64,000 nt of DNA from Sabellastarte sp. h YS-2021. Its lineage: Eukaryota; Annelida; Polychaeta; Sabellida; Sabellidae. Position numbers and translations under genes: made by a program. The stretch is from assembly GCA_964017235.1 (NCBI GenBank), contig OZ024935.1, positions 87,201,052-87,265,051 on the forward strand, written 5' to 3'. This document shows, in pieces, positions 30,301 through 42,300 of this stretch (the first letter of the stretch is position 1; every line of letters starts with the position of its first letter). A model generated the notes under the pieces. It saw nothing but the letters and a program-made list of their open reading frames with translations, ran no database searches and was not told the origin of the DNA.

Positions 30301-33300
30301 CACAACACTGCTCATCAGTGGCATCATCATCATCATAATCATCATCATCCAACCCGACACACATGATTGGTGTTTTACCATCATCACAATAATTTACATC
30401 AACTTGTGGTAATGACACCAACTTCTTCACAGTTTTTGTTTGTGCACGTTTTACATATTTGACTAGTGACTGTGACAAAGACTGCCTGGAATGATATTAA
30501 TAAAATAACTAACAATAAAGCATTAATGCATAAATTATATTATGCTCACAATCACTTTTGACAGTTGATTCAACACTAGAAAAGTATTATGAGATAACTT
30601 CTATATATTTAGATTCAGTGTTTTGTGTAAAAGTAAAATTTATTATTTGGAACAAATGACTTTATAACACATTAATCCTGTAAATTATTATAGAATAAAA
30701 AATACAACTAGAGGATCGCTCGCAAAAAAAAAAGATAATGTTTTTGCATAGCAAAAACAAAGCGTCCCGAAAAGGCTATAAAGGTGAGTGCTAAAGTATT
30801 AAGAAAATGCTTCGTTTCTAGCCTTATACTGTTGTGGCAACCAAAGTCAGCGCAGTCTGCTCTATCTAGCACGGTTTTCAAGATATAAGCATTTTTGTGT
30901 TTTGCAAAAAATAAAAAAATTAAAAATGTCCGCTATATTTGGTGAGACAAAAATATTTTGAAAATTGGCATGGCTACTCTGCAGAGATACCCAGCAGGTC
31001 CAAAATTTTGTTGATTTCGCTCCATATAGCACGGTTTTCGAGATATAAGCATTTTTGTGTTTTGCAAAAACTTTGAAAATTCAAAATGGCCACCATTTTT
31101 GGGGAGACAAAAATTTTTGTCAAGACCACTGCCGCGGTGTGTATCTCCCGCCGAGCATTAAAGCAGAAGAAATAGCTTTTCCGAGATATTCACAATTTTT
31201 CATTTTCGTGTGTGAAAGCTCTTCCAAAAGTAGGTGAATGAGTTATTTGAGAAAAATTGGCTATCTGCAATACTTTTAGAGATAATTCGCATTTACTCAT
31301 TTTGAGTAGGTGAGTAATTAGCTATGGGTGTGAAACTTCACCGAGTGAAAGCTCTCCCAAAAGTAGGTGAATGAGTTATTTGAGAAAAATTGGCTATCTG
31401 CAATACTTTTAGAGATAATTCGCATTTACTCATTTTGAGTAGGTGAGTAATTAGCTATGGGTGTGAAACTTCACCGAGTGAAAGCTCTCCCAAAAGTAGG
31501 TGAATGAGTTATTTGAGAAAAATTGGCTATCTGCAATACTTTTAGAGATAATTCGCATTTACTCATTTTGAGTAGGTGAGTAATTAGCTATGGGTGTGAA
31601 ACTTCACCAAGTGAAAGCTCTCCCAAAAGTAGGTGAATGAGTTATTTGAGAAAAATTGGCTATCTGCAATACTTTTAGAGATAATTCGCATTTACTCATT
31701 TTGAGTAGGTGAGTAATTAGCTATGGGTGTGAAACTTCACCAAGTGAAAGCTCTCCCAAAAGTAGGTGAATGAGTTATTTGAGAAAAATTGGCTATCTGC
31801 AATACTTTTAGAGATAATTCGCATTTACTCATTTTGAGTAGGTGAGTAATTAGCTATGGGTGTGAAACTTCACCAAGTGAAAGCTCTCCCAAAAGTAGGT
31901 GAATGAGTTATTTGAGAAAAATTGGCTATCTGCAATACTTTTAGAGATAATTCGCATTTACTCATTTTGAGTAGGTGAGTAATTAGCTATGGGTGTGAAA
32001 CTTCACCAAGTGAAAGCTCTCCCAAAAGTAGGTGAATGAGTTATTTGAGAAAAATTGGCTATCTGCAATACTTTTAGAGATAATTCGCATTTACTCATTT
32101 TGAGTAGGTGAGTAATTAGCTATGGGTCTGAAACTTCACCAAGTGAAAGCTCTCCCAAAAGTAGGTGAATGATTAATTTGAGAAAAATTGGCTATCTACA
32201 ATACTTTTAGAGATAATTCGCATTTACTCATTTTGAGTAGGTGAGTAATTAGCTATGGGTCTGAAACTTCACCAAGTGAAAGCTCTCCCAAAAGTAGGTG
32301 AATGATTTATTTGAGAAAAATTGGCTATCTGCAATATTTTTAGAGATAATTCGCATTTACTCATTTTGAGTAGGTGAGTAATTAGCTATGGGTCTGAAAC
32401 TTCACCATGTGAAAGCTCTCCCACAAGTAGATGAATGAGTTATTTGATAAAAATTGGGTATCCGCAATACTTTTACAGATAATTAGCATTTACTCATTTT
32501 GAGTAGGTAAATAATTAGCTATGGGTCTGAAACTTCACCATGTGAAAGCTCTCCCAAAAGTAGGTGAATGAGTTATTTGAGAAAAATTGGCTATCTGCAA
32601 TACTTTTAGAGATAATTCGCATTTACTCATTTTCAGTAGGTGAGTAATTAGCTATGGGTCTGAAACTTCACAGAGTGAAAGCTCTCCCAAAAGTAGGTGA
32701 ATGAGTTATTTGAGAAAAATTGGCTATCTGCAATACTTTTAGAGATAATTCGCATTTACTCATTTTGAGTAGGTGAGTAATTAGCTATGGGTCTGAAACT
32801 TCACCAAGTGAAAGCTCTCCCAAAAGTAGGCGAATGATTAATTTGACAAAAATTGGCTATCTGCAATACTTTTAGAGATAATTCGCATTTACTCATTTTG
32901 AGTAGGTGAGTAATTAGCTATGGGTCTGAAACTTCACCAAGTGAAAGCTCTCCCAAAAGTAGGTGAATGAGTTATTTGAGAAAAATTGGCTGTCTGCAAT
33001 ACTTTTAGAGATAATTCGGATTTACTCATTTTGAGTAGGTGAGTAATTAGCTATGGGTGTGAAACTTCACCAAGTGAAAGCTCTCCCAAAAGTAGGTGAA
33101 TGAGTTATTTGAGAAAAATTGGCTATCTGCAATACTTTTAGAGATAATTCGCATTTACTCATTTTGAGTAGGTGAGTAATTAGCTATGGGTGTGAAACTT
33201 CACCAAGTGAAAGCTCTCCCAAAAGTAGGTGAATGAGTTATTTGAGAAAAATTGGCTATCTGCAATACTTTTAGAGATAATTCGCATTTACTCATTTTGA

Positions 33301-36300
33301 GTAGGTGAGTAATTAGCTATGGGTGTGAAACTTCACCAAGTGAAAGCTCTCCCAAAAGTAGGTGAATGAGTTATTTGAGAAAAATTGGCTATCTGCAATA
33401 CTTTTAGAGATAATTCGCATTTACTCATTTTGAGTAGGTGAGTAATTAGCTATGGGTGTGAAACTTCACCAAGTGAAAGCTCTCCCAAAAGTAGGTGAAT
33501 GAGTTATTTGAGAAAAATTGGCTATCTGCAATACTTTTAGAGGTAATTCGCATTTACTCATTTTGAGTAGGTGAGTAATTAGCTATGGGTCTGAAACTTC
33601 ACCAAGTGAAAGCTCTCCCAAAAGTAGGTGAATGATTAATTTGAGAAAAATTGGCTATCTACAATACTTTTAGAGATAATTCGCATTTACTCATTTTGAG
33701 TAGGTGAGTAATTAGCTATGGGTCTGAAACTTCACCAAGTGAAAGCTCTCCCAAAAGTAGGTGAATGATTTATTTGAGAAAAATTGGCTATCTGCAATAT
33801 TTTTAGAGATAATTCGCATTTACTCATTTTGAGTAGGTGAGTAATTAGCTATGGGTCTGAAACTTCACCATGTGAAAGCTCTCCCACAAGTAGATGAATG
33901 AGTTATTTGATAAAAATTGGGTATCCGCAATACTTTTACAGATAATTAGCATTTACTCATTTTGAGTAGGTAAATAATTAGCTATGGGTCTGAAACTTCA
34001 CCATGTGAAAGCTCTCCCAAAAGTAGGTGAATGAGTTATTTGAGAAAAATTGGCTATCTGCAATACTTTTAGAGATAATTCGCATTTACTCATTTTCAGT
34101 AGGTGAGTAATTAGCTATGGGTCTGAAACTTCACAGAGTGAAAGCTCTCCCAAAAGTAGGTGAATGAGTTATTTGAGAAAAATTGGCTATCTGCAATACT
34201 TTTAGAGATAATTCGCATTTACTCATTTTGAGTAGGTGAGTAATTAGCTATGGGTCTGAAACTTCACCAAGTGAAAGCTCTCCCAAAAGTAGGCGAATGA
34301 TTAATTTGACAAAAATTGGCTATCTGCAATACTTTTAGAGATAATTCGCATTTACTCATTTTGAGTAGGTGAGTAATTAGCTATGGGTCTGAAACTTCAC
34401 CAAGTGAAAGCTCTCCCAAAAGTAGGTGAATGAGTTATTTGAGAAAAATTGGCTGTCTGCAATACTTTTAGAGATAATTCGCATTTACTCATTTTGAGTA
34501 GGTGAGTAAAATGGCCGCCATTTTTGGCAAGACAAAATTTTTTTGAAAATTGGCATGGCTACTCTGCAGATATACCCTGTGGATCAAAAATTTCGTCGAA
34601 ATCGCTCTATCTTGCAGGGTTTTCGAGATATAAGCATTTTTATGTTTTGCAATTTTTGCGAAAAATTCGAAAATTCAAAATGGCCGCCATTTTTGGCGAG
34701 ACAAAATTTTTTTCAAAATTGGGATAACTACTCTGCAGAGATACCCTGTGGGTCAAAAATTTCGTTGAAATCGCTCTATCTAGCACGGTTTTCGAGATAT
34801 AAGCATTTTTGTGTTTTGCAATTTTTACGAAAATTTCGAAAATTCAAAATGGCCGCCATTTTTGGCGAGACAAAAATTTTTTGAAAATTGGGAAAAGTAC
34901 TCTGCAGAGATACCCTGTGGGTCAAAAATTTTGTCGAAATTGCTCTATCTAGCACGGTTTTTGAGATATAAGCATTTTTGTGTTTTGCAATTTTTGCGAA
35001 AATTTCGAAAATTCAAAATGGCCGCCATTTTGGACGAGACAAAAATTTTTTGAAAATTGGGAAAACTACTCCGCAGAGATACCCTGTGGGTCAAAAATTT
35101 CATCGAAATCGCTCTATCTAGCACGGTTTTCGAGATATAAGCATTTTTGTGTTTTGCAATTTTTACGAAAATTTCGAAAATTCAAAATGGCCGCCATTTT
35201 TGGCGAGACAAAAATTTTTTGAAAATTGGGAAAAGTACTCCGCAGAGATACCCTGCGGGTCAAAAATTTTGTCGAAATTGCTCTATCTAGCACGGTTTTT
35301 GAGATATAAGCATTTTTGTGTTTTGCAATTTTTGCGAAAATTTCGAAAATTCAAAATGGCCGCCATTTTGGACGAGACAAAATTTTTTTGAAAATTGAGA
35401 AAACTACTCCGCAGAGATACCCTGCGGGTCAAAAATTTCGTCGAAATCGCTCTATCTAGCACGGTTTTCGAGATATAAGCATTTTTGTGTTTTCCTTATT
35501 TGGAAAATTCGTAATGATTAATTAATCATTAATTACTCGGCCATTTCTTGACCAATCAATGCCAAAATCTAATGATTTCCAGATTTTAATAGAATGAATG
35601 TATTTGCCAAGTTTCAGGTGAATTGATAAAATTCCTTTCAAGTTATCATCCGGACAAGCTTCCCCATCGAAAAAAGACATTTTTGGTCATGTGACCTCTC
35701 TGATTGGTTGAAATGTCACTGCAGCATATTCAAAAAAATTCCCCAAGGCTACTGCCTAAACCTGCCAAATTTGAAAAGAATCCGCCTAACGGTTACAGAG
35801 TTATAAGGAAAACAAAATGCGGAGCCAGCAGAGCCGGCGGAGCCTGAAGCTCTCCCATACACAAACAAGCGTCCCTTGCGGGACGCTTAACTAATTTGTA
35901 AAAAGTCATTGCAGTTGCTCAGTTTATAATGAAACAGTTGACAGAAAATTAAACATACACAAGTTTATCTGATTTGCTGTAATTCAAGGCACCTGCTTGT
36001 ATCAGTGCATCATACACTTCACAACACTGCTCATCACTGCCATCATACCATCCAACACACATGATTGGTGTTGCACCAAAATCACAATAGTTTACATCAA
36101 CTTGTGGTAATGAGACCAACTTCTTCACAGTTTTTGTTTGTGCACGTTTTACATGTTTGACTAGTGACTGTGACAAAGATTCCCTGTAATAATATTAATA
36201 AAATAACTAACAATAAAGCATTAATGCATAAATTATATTATGCTCACAATCACTTTTGACAGTTGATTCAACACTAGAAAAGTATTATGAGATAACCTCT

Positions 36301-39300
36301 ATATATTTAGATTCAGTGTTTTGTGTAAAAGTAAAATTTATTATTTGGAACAAATGACTTTATAACACATTAATCCTGTAAATTATTATAGAATAAAAAA
36401 TACAACTAATTTGTAAAAAGTCATTGCAGTTGCTCAGTTTTTAATGAAACAGTTGACAGAAAATTAAACATACACAAGTTCATCTGATTTGCTGTAATTC
36501 AAGGCACCTGCTTGTATCAGTGCATCATACAGTTCACAACACTGCTCATCACTGACATCATACCATCCAACACACATGATTGGTGTTTTGCCATCATCAC
36601 AATAGTTTACATCAACTTGTGGTAATGACACCAACTTCTTCACAGTTTTTGTTTGTGCACGTTTTACATGTTTGACTAGTGACTGTGACAAAGATTCCCT
36701 GTAATAATATTAATAAAATAACTAACAATAAAGCATTAATGCATAAATTATATTATGCTCACAATCACTTTTGACAGTTGATTCAACACTAGAAAAGTAT
36801 TATGAGATAACTTCTATATATTTAGATTCAGTGTTTTGTGTAAAAGTAAAATTTATTATTTGGAACAAATGACTTTATAACACATTAATCCTGTAAATTA
36901 TTATAGAATAAAAAAATACAACTAATTTGTAAAAAGTCATTGCAGTTGCTCAGTTTTTAATGAAACAGTTGACAGAAGATTAAACATACACAAGTTCATC
37001 TGCTTTGCTGTAATTCAAGGCACCTGCTTGTATCAGTGCATTATACAGTTCACAACACTCCTCATCACTGGCATAATCATCATCATCATCATCATCCAAC
37101 CCGACACACATGATTGGTGTTTTACCACCACAGCAATAGTTTACATCAACTTGTGGTAATGACACCAACTTCTTCACAGTTTTTGTTTGTGCATGTTCTA
37201 CATGTCTGACTAGTGACTGTGACAAAGACTGCCTGGAATGATATTAATAAAATAACTAACAATTAAGCATTAATGCATAAATTATATTATGGTCATAATC
37301 ATTTTTGACTGTTGATTCAACACTAGAAAGGTACTGTGAGATAACCTCTATATGGTTAAAATCAGTGTTTGGTGTGAAAGTAAAATTTATTATTTGGAAG
37401 AAATGAATTTCTAATCCATTAATCCTATAAATTATAATACAATAATAAAATATAGCTAATTTGTAAAAAATCATTGCAGTTACTGAGTTTTTAATGAAAC
37501 AGTTGACAGAAAATTAAACATACACAAGCTCATCTGATTTGCTGTAATTCAAGGCACCTGCTTGTATCAGTGCATCATACAGTTCACAACACTGCTCATC
37601 CCTGCCACCATACCATCCAACACACATGATTGGTGTTTTACCATCATCACAATAGTTTACATCAACTTGTGGTAATGACACCAACTTCTTCACAGTTTTT
37701 GTTCGTGCACGTTGTACATGTCTGACTAGTGACTGTGACAAAGATTCCCTGTAATAATATTCATAAAACACATAAGATAAAGCACTGAAACTACATTTAG
37801 ATTTATTAATTAAATTAAATGTGAAAGTAACATTTATATTATTAAAGTTGTCAATTTCGTACATTTTTTATCCTGCAATTTATTACGGTAAACTAAATCT
37901 CACAGATGTGCTCATGAATATAAATGTGACATTCAAGTGCAGGAATAGATCTTCACAATTACATTTACTGATTGGTCCAGTATTTGTTGTTGTGTTTTTA
38001 TATAAGCTTCCAACGAACAGTAGTTTAAAGTTTAATATGATATTTATCACAAATAGATTTCTTTGAAGCTTTTGTGGTAGACTGTCATGTGTTTTGGTGT
38101 ACCACTAAATATAATTTTAACTCATGTCTTGTGATTTCTCCGCCATTTCTACATAGATTCTATTTAATTAAAATAAGCCGAAGAACTGTAATAGCTTTCT
38201 AGTGAACAAATAACATAAGTGTAGGTTACACGGTTTCTGTAGTTTGAGTTCGATTGATGTTACAGTTTTTGAGTTATAAGGCTAAAATGAAGCACAGACA
38301 GAAAGACAGACACAAACTGATCACAGTAACCCTCTCCTAATATCGAGTGTTAATTAGGGAGAAATCAGGTTACTGAGTGGCAGGTGCAATTAATATTTTG
38401 GAAGAGCGCCGGTACGCTTAGTACTGAATTCCAATTTGAAGCACATGGCAAAGTTCCCATCTTTTAAAACAACTTTTACAAACTCATAAATTACCCCGTG
38501 TACTGTCTGGGCCAAATTAGAAAAATAGATTTTTTTATATATTGAGGCCAAATACCTGTTCATCTAGTTTTCAAGTGCAGAATTAAATAGTTTACAGACA
38601 TCCCAAAATGTTCATTTATTTATTTGGGGTGTTACATCGCTTTCAACACTGTACAGGTCATATAACGACGGAAAGTTGGAAGGGCAGAGGAAACCAGTAC
38701 ATATGATTCGTCAGGGTTCTGTACTGTAAACTGCTCACCAATGGCAAGCAACTACCGGCTTTCCCACTTGAGGCTGTGCTGGGAACCAAACCCCAGCCTC
38801 AGAGGTGGGAGACGAGAGTGTTACCACTCTGCCACTGTGGCCCCCTAGCAAAATGTTCAAAATTACTGCTAATATACCAACTATCCATGATATAAGCATT
38901 GTCTCAACATAAATACCAAAGGACTGAAGTGCTGTGTCAAGTCCACAGTCTGATTCATGTGATGAGATCATTCAAAGGTGATCATAACTTGACCTTTATT
39001 TGACCTCTTTTCCAGAAAGTGTGAAACACAAGTTTTATACATATTAAACATGCTTTGAGTTTTTTTCATAAATACAAGTAAGTCATTTAGTATTGCTTTA
39101 AGAACTGGTTAAATATTTACTACAGAATTTCCAATATATTTAGAGGTTGTAGTCTTGCATGTGGCGATAGGTTAAGAACTTTACAGATTGTCTCTTCATC
39201 TGTCAGGCCTATTATGAATATGTCCTTAGGCTATTAAGATAGTAGGCATTTTTTGACATTTGTTACTGTAAATTTGTTTGAACAGGATAATTATCAAATA

Positions 39301-42300
39301 CATAAGCAGATAAAATAATAAAATTGATGATAATAGTATGAGTTACAAGTACCAAACCCCAAACTGTTGTAGTGGTAGAAGTAAAAGTCGTACATTATTC
39401 TTAAAAGTATTAATGCCATTTAGCCAGTCTGTGACACCGCTGGATTTTGTGCAAGCTGTAGTCCATACCATTTGATATAGATCTAAGTACAAATTGCAGT
39501 AGAAGGTCTGAATGGAAAGGAAGATAACTTTGAAGTTTTCCAGTGTCCAGTGATTGCAAAACAGTTACCAGTGAACACCAGTACAGTCGTGTACAGAGGG
39601 ACTTCCAAGAGCAAGTAATGTTTATTGCATATTGATCACTATTCCTTTAAGACATCCAACAGAGGTACCCAGTAAATACAAATCAGTGACTCTGAATAGT
39701 CAGCCAATGCAAACATTTTTATTGTATTATGCCCAAAATTGAAATGTGTTAGACATCTTTAAGTTTCATTTAAATCTGCACAAAAGTTTGTGGAAATCTG
39801 GCAAAGGGTTTAAGGCTGCAGTACAAATCTACAAAAAAATAATACAATTGAACAGAAGTGACTGGATTGGTCATGATGTTAATGAATTATATCTACACAT
39901 GATTAACAATAAAACATAATCTAAAATATTTTACTTGGATTTAGGCGGGGTTCAGATTCAAATGAGCTAGAAATTGTTGAATCCCTTGAGATATTTTATA
40001 ATTTTTGAAAATACTGTAAAATCACAAGAATGCAACATGGCTGCCAAACTGGGAATGGTTTCTGTAATTCTTCAGTATATCTTTGTGGTAATGTGAATTT
40101 AAAATTGGTTTATTTGTTATTTATAAACACTTGCATTATTTACTCTATTGAAAAAAAATCACAAAATTTTTAAAAATAGCCAGCCTCGGCAGGCAAGAAC
40201 CCCAGCCCGCAGGTAGAGTTAAATTACCAACAACATAGAGATTTGGAAAAATCTGAGGAACAACAGTTACTTCTGTTGTAAAAAGTATAGACAACCCACG
40301 AGATGTTCTATAACAGATTCACAGTCCACGATTTCTTACAAGTAGTTTTCATATTTTGAAGCCCTAGAAACAATTATAAGGGAGATATATGGCCTTTTTG
40401 ATATGATGACCCTACTACTTGCATTAAAGATGTGATATGGCGGCCATTTTGTTTCCAAAACAAGGACACAATTACTCTCAGGCAAGCTTTTCTATCAATT
40501 TACATTTTATGCAAGTCTGATGAAGCTTGGTTACAGAAAATATTAAATTTTTTAGAGAAAACTTTAAGACCCCAAATTTTAAAAGTGTTGCCATAGCAAC
40601 AGCTGCCCCTGGATACCCACCCCAAAACATAATCATCTGTAGATCCTCTTGGGGTAAACATATCCTGAAAATTTGGTGAAAATCCATGCATGAGTTTAGG
40701 CTAAGGAACACCCACAATCTTTACGACCCGATAATCTTTAGTGTTGCCATGGCAACAGTTGTTACCAGATATCCCCAAAACCTAATCAGCTCTAGATTCT
40801 CTTGGGGTAAATATACCCTGAAAATTTGGTGAAAATCGGTGCAGGTTTTAGTCCGTGGAACACTCACAAGCAAATGTTTACAAATGTTTCCATTATGGGT
40901 TACTTGTAAAAATACTGTTCACTGTTTCCCACAAGTCATGACAAAGCTTGGACAGCTAGAGGAAATTCGTTTCATGTTTAAATATTTGGTTCTGAACCGT
41001 AAATATTAATTATGACAGAGTCATAGTAAGCATGATACAGGTGCTTAAAGTTGGTCTACCAACATTTGACCTAAAAGGATTTTCTTAAGTCAAATAAAAC
41101 CATATCAAAATAGTCCCTACCCATGATTTTTTTACATTGGGTTTGCTTTTACAACCTAAGGGATCAATTATAAGCCTGTTATAAGGTTAGCTACCTTCAT
41201 TTGACTTTAAAGAAGGGCTGCAAATCTGCCCACATAAAAAGAAACCCAACTGAATCTCTTGATTTTACATAGTTTGGTTTTCCATACTAAACCTGTAGAA
41301 CCTATAAGAAACAAGTTATAAGCACTTTTAAGTTTGACTACTCCCATTTGACCTTCAACGAGGTGCCAAAAATCAAAATTGGATGAGAAGACTCCTAACA
41401 ACTGAATTCCTAGGTTAGTTCACATTCCAAATCTCCAGGACAAATAATGAGCAAGTTAAAAGCACTTTTGAGTTGGCATACTATCCATTAATTATAAAAA
41501 AGATTAAATAAGAAAACATGAATGAATAAAGCACATGGTTTCTTGTTAGTTGATTTCAGATCATATTTTTATAAGTGCTGTGTATACCAGCAGCCATAAA
41601 TAAGCTGAATTTAAATAATTTGTTATTCTCTTATTTAACACTAATTATATAGATATGATTAGTATATCGGCAAAGTAGTGTTTAAAAGATTTGTAAAAGA
41701 TGGACACCTCTTGTTTGGGTGAAAATTGATTTGTTTATTGCTTTATTTAAGCTACAAATGTGATAATACCACTACAAAGGCACCAATATTTTATTATTTC
41801 TACTGCATCTTCATTATAGTTAATTTATTCAGTAGTTCCATTGAAACAGTATTTTTGTAAAATCCACTGTAAATATTTCACAGTTGTTATTACAGCCTGA
41901 GAATACCATGAATAAAAATTCTATTAAAAAATCACAACTGATTTTAGTACGTTCCTGTTCACATGTTTCGCATATGAATTGAAATGGTTATAAACAGAAA
42001 ATAAATCTCTGACATCTTTAATCTGACTTTTATCAGCATAATATTTTCATTTTATAATATTTTCTGCCACAAAACCTTGTACACAGTACAAAAAGTGGAC
42101 ATTGGTGTGGTATTGGTGGTAAAGGAAGTAGCAGAATTATGCGTCTTCCGCATACTGAAGATGTAAACATTGCACTGAAAGATTGAAGGCAAACAAGTCC
42201 ATTTAATGGAAATGCTACGTGTTTTTTCTTAAATGTTTGAGACATAATAACATCTACGAAGTTGGACTTTGTAAACTCTGAGATGAAAATGAAGTTTATC

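Larger units (their letters stand above)
30711..35888. mobile_element. Satellite-core non-autonomous element B (5,178 bp) flanked by AACTA
   Basis: The intron sequence elsewhere in the array reads ACAACTAATTTGTAAAAAG. Here it is split after AACTA (30706-30710) and resumes with AACTA (35889-35893). This gives precise ends and a 5-bp direct repeat. Left end: GAGGATCGCTCGC, then AAAGCGTCCCG. Core: two YY1-motif monomers, about 25 monomers of 133 bp, then about six monomers of 169 bp. Unique right end of about 400 bp, finishing in a perfect 9-bp stem, AAGCGTCCC paired with GGGACGCTT. No transposase frame. It resembles pearl/HINE-like tandem-core elements described in bivalves and other animals; that link is my inference. 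Confidence 0.85.
28123..37760 (-). repeat. Nine-copy tandem array of about 515-bp exon-intron units
   Basis: Exon starts lie at 28397, 28918, 29433, 29948, 30485, 36183, 36698, 37232 and 37748. Apart from the 5.18-kb insertion, spacing is 515-537 bp. Introns are as similar as exons (for example ACTAACAATAAAGCATTAAT and TTGATTCAACACTAGAAAAG in nearly every unit), so the whole unit duplicated recently. One intron variant (CTGTTGATTCAACACTAGAA, ATGGTTAAAATCAGTGTTTG) occurs only at 29949-30239 and 37233-37523. Confidence 0.9.

Noticed and set aside
31210-34508. CRISPR-like array of regular repeats
   Set aside because: Head-to-tail 133-bp monomers without unique spacers, inside a eukaryotic intron; this is satellite DNA.
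34543-35391. Repeated 80-residue plus-strand open frames (…KFRKFKMAAI.. type) that look like a tandem protein
   Set aside because: They are translations of the 169-bp satellite. Period 169 is not a multiple of three, frames terminate each unit, and the same monomers are diverged non-coding sequence elsewhere.
30711-35888. Classical Helitron (insertion between A and T, CTRR end)
   Set aside because: The flanks show an AACTA direct repeat and the hairpin lies at the very end rather than about 10 bases inside a CTRR terminus. A related rolling-circle or recombinase-type mechanism remains possible.
38705-38971. Minus-strand open frame of 78 codons (…GRVVTLSSPTSEAG..)
   Set aside because: It is a translation of the tRNA-derived SINE and adjoining intron.
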